The notes under the pieces are model-generated. The model was not told where the DNA came from and did no database searches. It was given only the letters and a program-made list of their open reading frames with translations. The position numbers and the translations under genes were made by a program. A stretch of DNA of 57,551 nt from a virus. Where the stretch lies: positions 1-57,551 of the IMG/VR virus record IMGVR_UViG_3300043449_001137. The stretch is one strand, 5' to 3'. This document shows, one piece after another, positions 40,210-48,224 of the stretch; position 1 is the first letter of the stretch; each line of letters begins with the position of its first letter.

Positions 40210-41564
40210 TGGCACAACAATATTTTTACGATCAACAGATCCGCAGATGGTTACTACAGTTCATGCGACTGTTTGGCGGCTTCTCTGTAAAGATGGGCAA
40301 GGACGCAACTGGCGCCGACAACTATCATCAAGTGCCTGTGCGCTATGGCGATACAACTCGTATGAGCCAACACATACTTCGCTCTAACAGTGAAAACACT
40401 ATTCTAAGTGTTCCTGCTATTAGCTGTTACATCGCCGAGCTTGTTCCAAATGCTGAACGCCGCATGACTCCTTCGTTTGAAGATAGCGTACAAATTTACG
40501 AAAAGAAATATGATCCAGTAGGACAAACATTTGAAGATGCTGTCGCTGAAACTTACACATTGGAGCGTCACGCACCTATCCCGTTTGACTTGACAATCAA
40601 CGTTGATGTGTGGACTAGTAATACCGAACAAAAGCTACAACTACTCGAACAAATTTTGTTACTGTTCAATCCAAGTGTAAACTTACAAAGCAGTCAAAAC
40701 CCGTACGACTGGACCAGTTTAGCTGTGGTCGAGCTTATTAACGTTACATGGACTGCACGTAGTATTCCACAAGGTACAGATGATATCATTGATGTTGCAA
40801 GTTTAATCTTCTCATTGCCTATCTTCTTGACACCACCTGCCAAAGTTAAGCGTCAAGTTTTAATTCACAGTATCTTAAACAATATCACCGGTGACTATCA
40901 GTTCATTGACGACATTACAATTGGTCTTAATAACAAGCCTATTTCATCGCGACAATGGATCACATTCAAGGATAGACATATACGTGTTACTAGCGATTCA
41001 ATCCAATTGCTGACTAATAGAAACACTACAACTGACACAGAAAATGTTGTACCAGCAACATTACGCTGGAACGAACACTTTGAAAACTATGGTGGGTTTA
41101 AAAATGGCATCACTGAGATTAGATTAAAACTTGGAAGTGCAATAGACCCTCACGAAGTAATTTTAAGAATCTCCGAGAATACTGAAAACGAAAACTTATT
41201 GTTCTATACAGTGGATACTTCAACACTTCCTAACGATACTATCTCTATGATTAATGGTGTAGTAGATCCAACACGAAGTGCTCCAGGCAATGGCAACATT
41301 CCGCCTGTGCAAGCTGGCCAGCGTTACTTACTAACTGAATCTGTTCCGCAAACAGGATTGTGGGGTACAGTGATTGCAGATGCAAATGACATTATTGAAT
41401 ACAATGGAAGCAACTGGATTGTTAGCTTTGATGCAAGTGCAGTCAATGCGCCTGCTTATACTACTAACGCAAACACCATGGTCAAGTTGTATTACACTGG
41501 CACTGAGTGGGTAGTAGCAATTGAAGGAATATTCGAACAAGGCTACTGGCGCATTGTCAACTAA
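40209..41564 (+). CDS. 15: Tail sheath stabiliser / tail terminator gp15
   Basis: 451 residues (T4 gp15 272). Completes the tail tip and binds the neck. The N-terminus YFYDQQIRRWLLQFMRLFGGFSVKMGKD..VPVRYGD matches T4 gp15. The core ends at about 255. The extra 190 C-terminal residues contain Trp-rich units (TGLWGTV..IIEYNGSNWIVSF; LYYTGTEWVVAIEG) like those in gp18 and gp14. It overlaps gp14 by one base. Confidence 0.85.
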   Translation: MAQQYFYDQQIRRWLLQFMRLFGGFSVKMGKDATGADNYHQVPVRYGDTTRMSQHILRSNSENTILSVPAISCYIAELVPNAERRMTPSFEDSVQIYEKKYDPVGQTFEDAVAETYTLERHAPIPFDLTINVDVWTSNTEQKLQLLEQILLLFNPSVNLQSSQNPYDWTSLAVVELINVTWTARSIPQGTDDIIDVASLIFSLPIFLTPPAKVKRQVLIHSILNNITGDYQFIDDITIGLNNKPISSRQWITFKDRHIRVTSDSIQLLTNRNTTTDTENVVPATLRWNEHFENYGGFKNGITEIRLKLGSAIDPHEVILRISENTENENLLFYTVDTSTLPNDTISMINGVVDPTRSAPGNGNIPPVQAGQRYLLTESVPQTGLWGTVIADANDIIEYNGSNWIVSFDASAVNAPAYTTNANTMVKLYYTGTEWVVAIEGIFEQGYWRIVN

Positions 41565-41567
41565 ATA
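41561..41567 (+). promoter_or_regulatory. Late promoter against the start codon of the Nudix gene
   Basis: CTAAATA on the plus strand, 5 nt before the ATG at 41573; it includes the gp15 stop. Confidence 0.6.
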
Positions 41568-41572
41568 TTTTT

Positions 41573-42004
41573 ATGAGAGCTGTTGGCGCATTAATCGTTA
41601 GTAAGAAAACTGGGAGAGCTATGATGCAACTTCGTAGCCCTTCAGAAACGCATAGCATGTGCTGGGGCTTATGGGGCGGCAAGTTGGATGGCAATGAAGG
41701 CGACTTAGAAGGCTTAAAGCGCGAGTTATGTGAAGAGCTTGGTTATCCAGGCGTGCCAAATACTATTGCTATGAGTCATGTTTATACATTTACAACTCGA
41801 GACAAACGCTTTCGCCATGTTAGCTATCTAATACTATGTGAAGATGAGTTTATACCTACAATAGATGACGAAAGTGCAGGCTACTGCTGGATTAATTTGT
41901 GGGAGTGGCCGCAACCGCTACATCGTAATACTGCAAAGATGTTTAACAGCAGGGGCTTTCGAGAAGCATTAGAGGGTTTGTTAGATGGCGTTAAGAGTAA
42001 TTAA
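41573..42004 (+). CDS. Nudix hydrolase
   Basis: 143 residues. The Nudix box G-x5-E-x7-REU-x-EE-x-GU is complete at 36-58 (GKLDGNE..KRELCEELGY). The fold begins MRAVGALIVSKKTGRAMMQLR. Family members hydrolyse nucleoside diphosphates linked to another group; possible targets are oxidised nucleotides, ADP-ribose or capped RNA, and the sequence does not decide. No Shine-Dalgarno. It overlaps the next gene by 20 nt. Confidence 0.93.
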   Translation: MRAVGALIVSKKTGRAMMQLRSPSETHSMCWGLWGGKLDGNEGDLEGLKRELCEELGYPGVPNTIAMSHVYTFTTRDKRFRHVSYLILCEDEFIPTIDDESAGYCWINLWEWPQPLHRNTAKMFNSRGFREALEGLLDGVKSN

Positions 42005-42416
42005 AAATACTTTACGACAGCCAGAAATATATACAGGGCCGCATCGACAAATTGATGTAGAGCAATGTTGGCAAAGTCACTTAAACAATCCGCTGTTGAA
42101 TAAGCTATATAAAGATTCTGTATGTTACACAGAACGTTGGTACTTAGAAACCCGTCGACTTATAAACGAAGAACTGTGGTATCATCCACTGCTAGTTAGT
42201 TTGTTGTTAGATGAAAAACTAAAACTTGATCTAATAAAAAGCACCATTGTTGATGCTGTTAATATGCGAAGTATATTAAACGATTCGCGTTATCCAGAAT
42301 ATCAAATGTCGGCTGGTGTTAATTTAAAGAAGCTTACTCGCTGGTGTGCGTTCTTTGTTAGCTTACCCGATTCACATGAAACTCTTGTTGCCCTAAATGG
42401 CCAATCTCCCGACTAA
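41985..42416 (+). CDS. Hypothetical protein
   Basis: 143 residues, not recognised. Mixed helical with aromatic and basic residues (YTERWYLETRRLINEELWYHPLLVSLLLDE). It overlaps the Nudix gene upstream by 20 nt and the convergent glycosyltransferase-like gene by 59 nt. No conserved motif stands out. Confidence 0.72.
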   Translation: MALRVIKNTLRQPEIYTGPHRQIDVEQCWQSHLNNPLLNKLYKDSVCYTERWYLETRRLINEELWYHPLLVSLLLDEKLKLDLIKSTIVDAVNMRSILNDSRYPEYQMSAGVNLKKLTRWCAFFVSLPDSHETLVALNGQSPD

Positions 42417-43014
42417 GATCTAAGTCGCACCAAATCTTGATTCCATTGTGATCAAGTAAATCACAAAATCCCATATCCTCACCGTGCCATGTTGAACTTG
42501 GTGCATGCCACTTTAAAGGAAAGTGCGGACTTGGCATTTCATCTGCAATAGATGCTCGCATTAACAAACATCCAAACCCAGTGTAACGTACTTGAGTTAG
42601 TCCATGTTCTGTTGTATCAACTGGCTCCACTGGATCTATTGAATGAAACGCTGTTGGATGGAATGGTGGCACACGCTTTGAGTATGTTGCACATACCACT
42701 TTCTTTTTGTGCTCTAATAGTCTAACAATAACATCTTCAGGAAATGTCATGTCACTATCAAACCACATAACATGTTCTGCATTATATTTGTCAACTGCAA
42801 GATTTAGCAACACTTGTCGTTGGTTACTGAGTACCGTACCAGCATCCATCTCTAGTAGTACAGGAATACCTTGCTGTTCTGTATATTTGATTGCTTGCAC
42901 TAAACAGTAGGTAAATTTTGCATGAACCATTCCGTTAGTAGGAACGCAAATAACAACCTGCTCGCTTAGAACAGGTTGCTTGTCAAACACAGAACGAGAT
43001 GACTTACCGAACAT
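42358..43014 (-). CDS. GT-A-fold glycosyltransferase-like protein
   Basis: 218 residues. VVICVPTNGMVHAKFTYCLVQAI is a typical GT-A N-terminal strand; HVMWFDSDMTFP contains the D-x-D metal and sugar-nucleotide motif; TGFGCLLMRASI and GEDMGFC follow as in the family. It might modify phage DNA bases, virion glycans or host surface glycans. It shares one base with the upstream gene and overlaps the convergent gene by 59 nt. Confidence 0.8.
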   Translation of the reverse strand: MFGKSSRSVFDKQPVLSEQVVICVPTNGMVHAKFTYCLVQAIKYTEQQGIPVLLEMDAGTVLSNQRQVLLNLAVDKYNAEHVMWFDSDMTFPEDVIVRLLEHKKKVVCATYSKRVPPFHPTAFHSIDPVEPVDTTEHGLTQVRYTGFGCLLMRASIADEMPSPHFPLKWHAPSSTWHGEDMGFCDLLDHNGIKIWCDLDLSREIGHLGQQEFHVNRVS

Positions 43015-43523
43015 TACTCTTCAGATTCATCAATATTACCTACATTAGCTTTACGTTCTGCTAATCTTGTAGTTTTGTTGATTACATTTAAAAATGTTTG
43101 GCAACGGCTGATTGTCTGCTCATATAGCTCAGCTGGCAACTTTAGCATTTGCGACATATTTTCAGTTGTAACATTCTGTGTCAGTGCCTCAACTGCGGCT
43201 TTACGTGCAAGCTCTTCAACCCAAAATTGTGGTTCTGCTTCTTCGACTGCGGTGGCAACGTCTGCGCCAATTTCATCTTGTAGTTCTGCGATACGTCCGT
43301 TAATAATGTTCATCTCGTTGAGAACGATTTGTTTTTGCCAATCGGTTGTTGCCTTTTCCAATTCGCTGTTTAAGAATTCCATCTCTTGGCAAAGAGAAAC
43401 TAACAAGCGGGGACCACTTGCTACGCTATATACAAAATTTTCTCTTTCAAAATTTGTACGGAATGGGACTTGTTTTAATACTGCTCGTGTATTGTTTAGG
43501 ATTTCGTTTTGAGTTAGTGGCAT
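43014..43523 (-). CDS. Hypothetical helical protein
   Basis: 169 residues. Helical with a coiled-coil-like centre (LCQEMEFLNSELEKATTDWQKQIVLNEMNIINGRIAELQ). No family recognised. Shine-Dalgarno AAGGAG. It follows a strong terminator and precedes the glycosyltransferase-like gene. Confidence 0.8.
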   Translation of the reverse strand: MPLTQNEILNNTRAVLKQVPFRTNFERENFVYSVASGPRLLVSLCQEMEFLNSELEKATTDWQKQIVLNEMNIINGRIAELQDEIGADVATAVEEAEPQFWVEELARKAAVEALTQNVTTENMSQMLKLPAELYEQTISRCQTFLNVINKTTRLAERKANVGNIDESEE

Positions 43524-43574
43524 GAAAGCTCCTTCTATGTTCTACTATGTATCATTTTAATTTTAGAAATTTTA

Positions 43575-43607
43575 GCCAAAAAGAAAGGGTGTTACCACCC
43601 TTTCTTT
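43575..43607 (-). terminator. Rho-independent terminator after the fibre block
   Basis: Perfect 12-bp stem (43580-43591 with 43596-43607), 4-nt loop, followed by T-rich sequence on the minus strand. It ends transcripts of the fibre-associated genes. Confidence 0.9.
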
Positions 43608-43621
43608 AATGCATAACAGTG

Positions 43622-43804
43622 TTACGTGTTATATGGTGTTGTACGACCACCAAAGCGACTACTTAAACTAACAGAGCCAGAGCTGATACCTAAGTATCCT
43701 CCTAACGTACCACGTAGCGATACGTTAGAGCCTGTTGTATTCGAGTAACCTCGTTTGACATTACCAAACGAAATTGACGATCCAGTTGCTGGAAGAATTG
43801 CCAT
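43622..43804 (-). CDS. Short tail-fibre-associated protein
   Basis: 60 residues, Gly/Ser-rich. MAILPATGSSISFGNVKRGY and the GGYLG and FGGR tail recall the very short fibre-linked proteins with an N-terminal P-x-S-G-x-I-S-F pattern found next to phage tail-fibre genes. Shine-Dalgarno AGAGGAGG. A terminator follows. Confidence 0.8.
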   Translation of the reverse strand: MAILPATGSSISFGNVKRGYSNTTGSNVSLRGTLGGYLGISSGSVSLSSRFGGRTTPYNT

Positions 43805-43830
43805 TTTATTTGCCTCCTCTTTTCACTGAA

Positions 43831-45483
43831 TTAATGTAAAGTCTTCTTTACAAGTGCCTGTAGTTCCTCGATTTGTGCTTGTTGTTCTTTAACAGCGTTA
43901 ACTAGAACAGAAACAACTTTGTCATAACGAATAGTCTTGTAACCTGCAATAGCAGATTGTGTAACCAATTCTGGTAGTACTGCTTCAACTTCGTCTGCCA
44001 TTAGACCAATTTGGTCCATGTGCTTTGGAAGACCTAAAGACTCGGCTAATTCGCTTGAATCGTATGTGTAACCGTTGATAGCCATAACTTTGTTTAAGGC
44101 ACCGTCGATCTTAGATACGTTTGTTTTCAAGCGTGAGTCAGAGTAGTAAGCTGTAATTTCACCAGTTGCTGTGATAGAACCTTGAACTGCGATTGAACCA
44201 GTAAATGTACCGCCGCCCCATGGGTTGCCAGATGGGCCTGTAGGACCTGTAGCGCCTGTTGGGCCTGTAGGACCAGCAACGCCTTGTGGGCCTTGAGCAC
44301 CTGTAGGACCTGTAGGACCTGTTAAGCCTGTTGGACCTGTTGGACCAGCTACTGTAGAAGCCGCACCTGTAGGACCTGTAGGACCTGTAGGACCTGTTGC
44401 ACCTTGTGGGCCTGTTGGGCCTGTTGGACCAGCAACACCAACACTCCATGTGCCGTCACCGCGCCAGAATGTACCTGCGCTTGCGTTTGTACCACTGTTC
44501 AACTTGCTTACTGGTAGGTTACCAGCAATACCACTGTGAGTCAAGCCAGCGATAGCAGATGACAATTCTGTGTCAGTTGCCATTGCATCTTGAATTTCTT
44601 TCAATGTGTCAAAGGCTGCACCAGCACCGTTTGTAACTGCGGCAATTGCGGCTGCTTGAGCGGCATTAGCCTTAGAAGTTGCATCGGCTGCGGCTGCGCT
44701 GATAGCGGCTGCTTGAGCGGCGTTGGCCTTAGAGCTTGCATCAGTTGCGGCGGCTGTGATAGCGGCTGATTGAGCGGCATTTGCTTTAGTTGTTGCATCA
44801 GTTGCGGCTGCGGCAATTGCTTCAGACTTAGCTGTTGCGGCTTTTGTAGTTGCATCACTTGCGGCTGCGCTGATAGCTTGGCTCTTTGCAGTAGCAATAG
44901 CTGTATCACGAGCAGTAGCTTCTGCGGCAACTTTTGTTGTTGCATCGCTGGCTGCGGCTGTTTGAGCATTGTTAGCTTTTGTAGTTGCATCAGTAGCGGC
45001 TGCACTGATAGCTTGGCTCTTTGCAGTAGCAATAGCTGTATCACGGGCAGTAGCTTCAGTTGCTACAGTAGTATCAACATAACCTTTTGTACTTGCATCG
45101 CCAGAAGCAGATGGTGTACCTAAACCTGTAATCTTGTTGCTATTCATTGCAACGGCTGCACGGACGTCAACTGCGGCGTCAAAACGTGTTGCGGCTTTGA
45201 AACGAGCCGGGTCAGAGAAAATACCGTCAAAGTTATCATCTTCTGCATCACTTGCGCTACCGTCGGTTGTTAATGCTTTGGCAGCAAGAATAGAAACGTT
45301 ACGCTCTAAGTCACTAATACGACGAAGACTTGATTTGCTACCGCTGAAAACGATATCGTTGTCGCCAACTGTTGTTGCTACTACAAGAGCACCAGACTTA
45401 TCGTACTTGTACTCTTTTGTTTTGTCCAATGATACTTCACCTGTAGTACCACTGTTCTTTAATTTACGTTTATTATCAGACAT
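43831..45483 (-). CDS. Tail fibre with collagen-like repeats and S74 self-cleaving chaperone
   Basis: 550 residues. Helical Ala-rich repeats in the middle ([15 protein letters not shown]), then about 25 Gly-x-y triplets (GPTGPTG type, 44225-44440), then [17 protein letters not shown] and a C-terminal intramolecular chaperone from about residue 447. The Peptidase_S74 pattern includes SDSRLK with the expected cleavage Ser448 and Lys453, [16 protein letters not shown], and a C-terminal coiled coil. The chaperone would trimerise the fibre and cut itself off. Shine-Dalgarno AAGGAGA. Confidence 0.92.
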   Translation of the reverse strand: MSDNKRKLKNSGTTGEVSLDKTKEYKYDKSGALVVATTVGDNDIVFSGSKSSLRRISDLERNVSILAAKALTTDGSASDAEDDNFDGIFSDPARFKAATRFDAAVDVRAAVAMNSNKITGLGTPSASGDASTKGYVDTTVATEATARDTAIATAKSQAISAAATDATTKANNAQTAAASDATTKVAAEATARDTAIATAKSQAISAAASDATTKAATAKSEAIAAAATDATTKANAAQSAAITAAATDASSKANAAQAAAISAAAADATSKANAAQAAAIAAVTNGAGAAFDTLKEIQDAMATDTELSSAIAGLTHSGIAGNLPVSKLNSGTNASAGTFWRGDGTWSVGVAGPTGPTGPQGATGPTGPTGPTGAASTVAGPTGPTGLTGPTGPTGAQGPQGVAGPTGPTGATGPTGPSGNPWGGGTFTGSIAVQGSITATGEITAYYSDSRLKTNVSKIDGALNKVMAINGYTYDSSELAESLGLPKHMDQIGLMADEVEAVLPELVTQSAIAGYKTIRYDKVVSVLVNAVKEQQAQIEELQALVKKTLH

Positions 45484-45555
45484 TTTATCTCCTTTGAGTT
45501 TACTGGCACGGAGGACAAACTAGTGTTTTCCCAAGTGCGTTGTTGCCAACGTACA

Positions 45556-45579
45556 GGCAGGGGATGTCAAACCCCTGCC
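45556..45579 (-). other. Hairpin after the 637-residue fibre gene
   Basis: 8-bp stem GGCAGGGG/CCCCTGCC with an 8-nt loop between two fibre genes. There is no T run; it may be an mRNA-stabilising or rho-dependent end. Confidence 0.6.
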
Positions 45580-45593
45580 GTTAGCCAGTTAAA

Positions 45594-47507
45594 TTATGCG
45601 AACTTTAAACCAGTTACTTCAATTTCGTCATCTACAGACAACACACCAGCAGTAACCGTCACCGTAGTACCGCTTACGCTAAATTCTGTTGGACGTAATA
45701 ATGTACGGTTTACGTAAACATTGTAGTGTTTAGCTGTAGCTAAATCAGCAAATGTAAACGAAACTGGACCAACAGAAGCAACTTGTGAAGCAGTTACAGA
45801 TTGGAATACACTGTGGAAGTTTGTTAAACCGCTACCAACGCGAGTTGCTACGCGAGCATCTGTGTAGTATAGGTTTGTAGAACCTTCTGTGATTTCGTCT
45901 GTGTTATCTTTACCAGCAATTGCGGCTGCAATGGCTGCGGCACGAGCAGTAGCTTCTGCGGCAACTTTTGCTGTTGCATCGGCTGCGGCTGTAGCTTCGG
46001 CAGCTACTTGAGCGGCGTTGGCTTTTGTTGTTGCGTCAGATGAAGCTGTAGCAATAGCGGCTGCTTGAGCGGCATTTGCTTTAGTTGTTGCATCAGTTGC
46101 GGCTGTAGCAATAGCGGCTGTTACAGATGTAGCTGTGGCTGCACCAGAAATGTCAGCAACACCTAAAGTGATAGAACCACCTAAGGCTGCAACTGCACCG
46201 TTAACAGTAATGCTGTTATTGGTCAATGAGCTGTTAGGAATAGAACCCAAGCTGATTACACCGCTTGCGCTGTTGTAACTTACACCACTTGAACCGTTAG
46301 CACTTAATGCGGCACGAGCACGAGTGTTAGAGAAGTACAAGTTTGTTGTACCTTCAGACAATGTGTCAGTGCTTGTAGCGATTGGTGTGTAAACAGAACC
46401 GTCGTTAGTGAATGTCCACTTTTGTAAACCTTCGTTCCAACGCATTTGTACGTTTGCTTCGTCACCACGTTCAACTTCGATACCAGCGTTTTGTGTTGGT
46501 GTACCAGTTGCATCACTGTTCAATGTAACAATGTTGTCAGCCAAGCTGATTGTATTAGAGTTAACACTTGTTGTTGTACCTTGAACTGTCATGTTACCAG
46601 CAATAACTACGCCAGTTGCTGTAACTGTCAATGCAGTAGAACCGTCAACTGTAACTGTTACTGTACCAGTGCCGTTGTCAACAACTGCAATGTTTGAGTT
46701 ACCACTGCTGATAGTGCTTGTGCTGATAGCAGAAATGCTTGAATCAACATAGCTCTTTGTTGCCGCGTCAGAACCAGAAGTTGGTGTACCTAAACCAATT
46801 ACCTTGTTGCCGTTTAATTCAACGTCGTCACCGAATTGAACTTTAACGCCATCACTAGAAGTGATACGCTTGCCGGCTGCAATTTGCATTGTACCGTCAA
46901 TGTTAACACCTGTTGTGCTTGAACCAAATTGTAACAAACCTGTACCAGTTGTAGTGATACGCATGTTCTGATCTAGATCAGCTGTGAATGTCATTGTACC
47001 GCTAGTTTCTGTTAAAACTTGCTTACCGTTAACATACAAAGAACCTGGACCAACGAACATGTGACGGAAAGGATTCGCTGCCGAACCTAAGTCATATGTG
47101 TTGCTTAAACTTGGGATGATGTGACGTACTGTCAAGTCACCTGTTAATGTAGCACCTGCAAAAGTTGGTGTGCCTGTTGTTGACAAGTTTTGAGTTGTGC
47201 TAATAACACCTGTACCGCTGTTATAGCTAATACCTGTACCTGCGCTTAATGAGGCACGAGCACGGGCTGTTGTGAAGTATTGATTAGAACCTTCTGCAAC
47301 GTCTGATGTTGATAGTACAACATCACCTGTTTGTGTGTTTACGCTTGTAACACCACCGATTTCAACAACTGCTGGTACGCCGTTGTCTTTCTTGATAAAG
47401 ATTTTACCATCATGTGTGTTAATAGCTAATTCGCCTAGAGCTAGCTGGGCTGTCGTTGGGACCTTGCCCGCAGTAGAACTACGCTTTAAAATGATTTGAT
47501 TGGCCAT
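45594..47507 (-). CDS. Tail fibre protein
   Basis: 637 residues. The N-terminus MANQIILKRSSTAGKVPTT..LALGELAINTHDGKIFIKKD is a frequent phage-fibre start. Modules follow: SVNTQTGDVVLSTSDVAEGSNQYFT (also in the 1653-residue fibre), beta-helix-like repeats, Ala-rich coiled coil ([20 protein letters not shown]), and a C-terminal tip-type domain (NVYVNRTLLRPTEFSVSG). The leader contains GAGTATATACTC (47511-47522), a palindrome overlapping the GGGAG Shine-Dalgarno. Confidence 0.9.
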   Translation of the reverse strand: MANQIILKRSSTAGKVPTTAQLALGELAINTHDGKIFIKKDNGVPAVVEIGGVTSVNTQTGDVVLSTSDVAEGSNQYFTTARARASLSAGTGISYNSGTGVISTTQNLSTTGTPTFAGATLTGDLTVRHIIPSLSNTYDLGSAANPFRHMFVGPGSLYVNGKQVLTETSGTMTFTADLDQNMRITTTGTGLLQFGSSTTGVNIDGTMQIAAGKRITSSDGVKVQFGDDVELNGNKVIGLGTPTSGSDAATKSYVDSSISAISTSTISSGNSNIAVVDNGTGTVTVTVDGSTALTVTATGVVIAGNMTVQGTTTSVNSNTISLADNIVTLNSDATGTPTQNAGIEVERGDEANVQMRWNEGLQKWTFTNDGSVYTPIATSTDTLSEGTTNLYFSNTRARAALSANGSSGVSYNSASGVISLGSIPNSSLTNNSITVNGAVAALGGSITLGVADISGAATATSVTAAIATAATDATTKANAAQAAAIATASSDATTKANAAQVAAEATAAADATAKVAAEATARAAAIAAAIAGKDNTDEITEGSTNLYYTDARVATRVGSGLTNFHSVFQSVTASQVASVGPVSFTFADLATAKHYNVYVNRTLLRPTEFSVSGTTVTVTAGVLSVDDEIEVTGLKFA

Positions 47508-47578
47508 TTTGAGTATATACTCCCTAATTGGATGTTTAGCAGGGTGATCGGATCCTGCCTTCCAGAAGTATTTAGCTT

Positions 47579-47585
47579 ATTCGTC
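47579..47585 (-). promoter_or_regulatory. Late promoter of the 637-residue fibre gene
   Basis: CTAAATA on the minus strand, 71 nt before the ATG at 47507. Confidence 0.6.
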
Positions 47586-47605
47586 TAGTACTGAATGTAT
47601 ATGCT

Positions 47606-48106
47606 TTAAAATTCGCCGCCATCTAGATCAATGTTTACGGCTGTTATAGACGTGATTTGACCGGATTCATCCAGTGTGATCACGTTGGTTTTGGATGCAG
47701 AACCATGTGTGCCCGAGTGATCAAAGTTTCCAATGCGGTTTTCTCGATAGAATGTTAGTCCGGTTGTACCTAATGTTATTACGCCTGGTGTTGTTAGTGT
47801 CCAAAATGTTTGGGCATTATCAGTACCTTCTTCAACGTACACACGCATACCACCTGACACTTCGTATAAGGAGTCTGCGTCTGGGGCTCTGGTTAGTTTA
47901 CCAGTTACCGAATTCCAAATGTATATGCCATTCTGAGTAGAATTGGTTTGGCCAGCTAATAGCACACGGTCGCGGTGAACTAACGTAATATCGTCGATTA
48001 CCCAGATGCTTCCTAGCAATGGAACATGAGTCCGTGCGACTACTCTGACACTGTCTTTACTGTCTGTTACGTGACTTACGAATTCTTTTCCGCGAAAAAT
48101 TGGCAT
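47606..48106 (-). CDS. Tail-fibre-associated beta-rich protein
   Basis: 166 residues. The repeat-like pattern HRDRVLLAGQTNSTQNGIYIWNSVTGKLTRAPDADS is widespread in phage fibre proteins and host-binding domains. The end ITAVNIDLDGGEF resembles the end of the large fibre (NSDIDGGTY). It would act in the fibre complex. A late-type ATAAATA lies at 48149-48155. Confidence 0.85.
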   Translation of the reverse strand: MPIFRGKEFVSHVTDSKDSVRVVARTHVPLLGSIWVIDDITLVHRDRVLLAGQTNSTQNGIYIWNSVTGKLTRAPDADSLYEVSGGMRVYVEEGTDNAQTFWTLTTPGVITLGTTGLTFYRENRIGNFDHSGTHGSASKTNVITLDESGQITSITAVNIDLDGGEF

Positions 48107-48148
48107 TTTGAACCTGATTCAACACAAATAACTGTGTTTTGTATAGGT

Positions 48149-48155
48149 TATTTAT
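48149..48155 (-). promoter_or_regulatory. Late promoter (ATAAATA)
   Basis: CATAAATA context on the minus strand, 42 nt before the ATG at 48106. Confidence 0.55.
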
Positions 48156-48170
48156 GCTTGCGACTAAATG

Positions 48171-48196
48171 GAAAGGGTGCATTTCTGCACCCTTTC
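48171..48196 (-). terminator. Terminator-like hairpin after the giant fibre gene
   Basis: 11-bp perfect stem (48171-48181 with 48186-48196), 4-nt loop; a weak T content (ATTTA) follows on the minus strand. Confidence 0.6.
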
Positions 48197-48224
48197 TCTT
48201 ACTTTACCTTAAATTACTTTAAGA

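Noticed and set aside
44225-44440. Regular short repeats that could be mistaken for a repeat array or CRISPR
   Set aside because: They are Gly-x-y collagen-like codons in frame in the fibre gene; no spacers.
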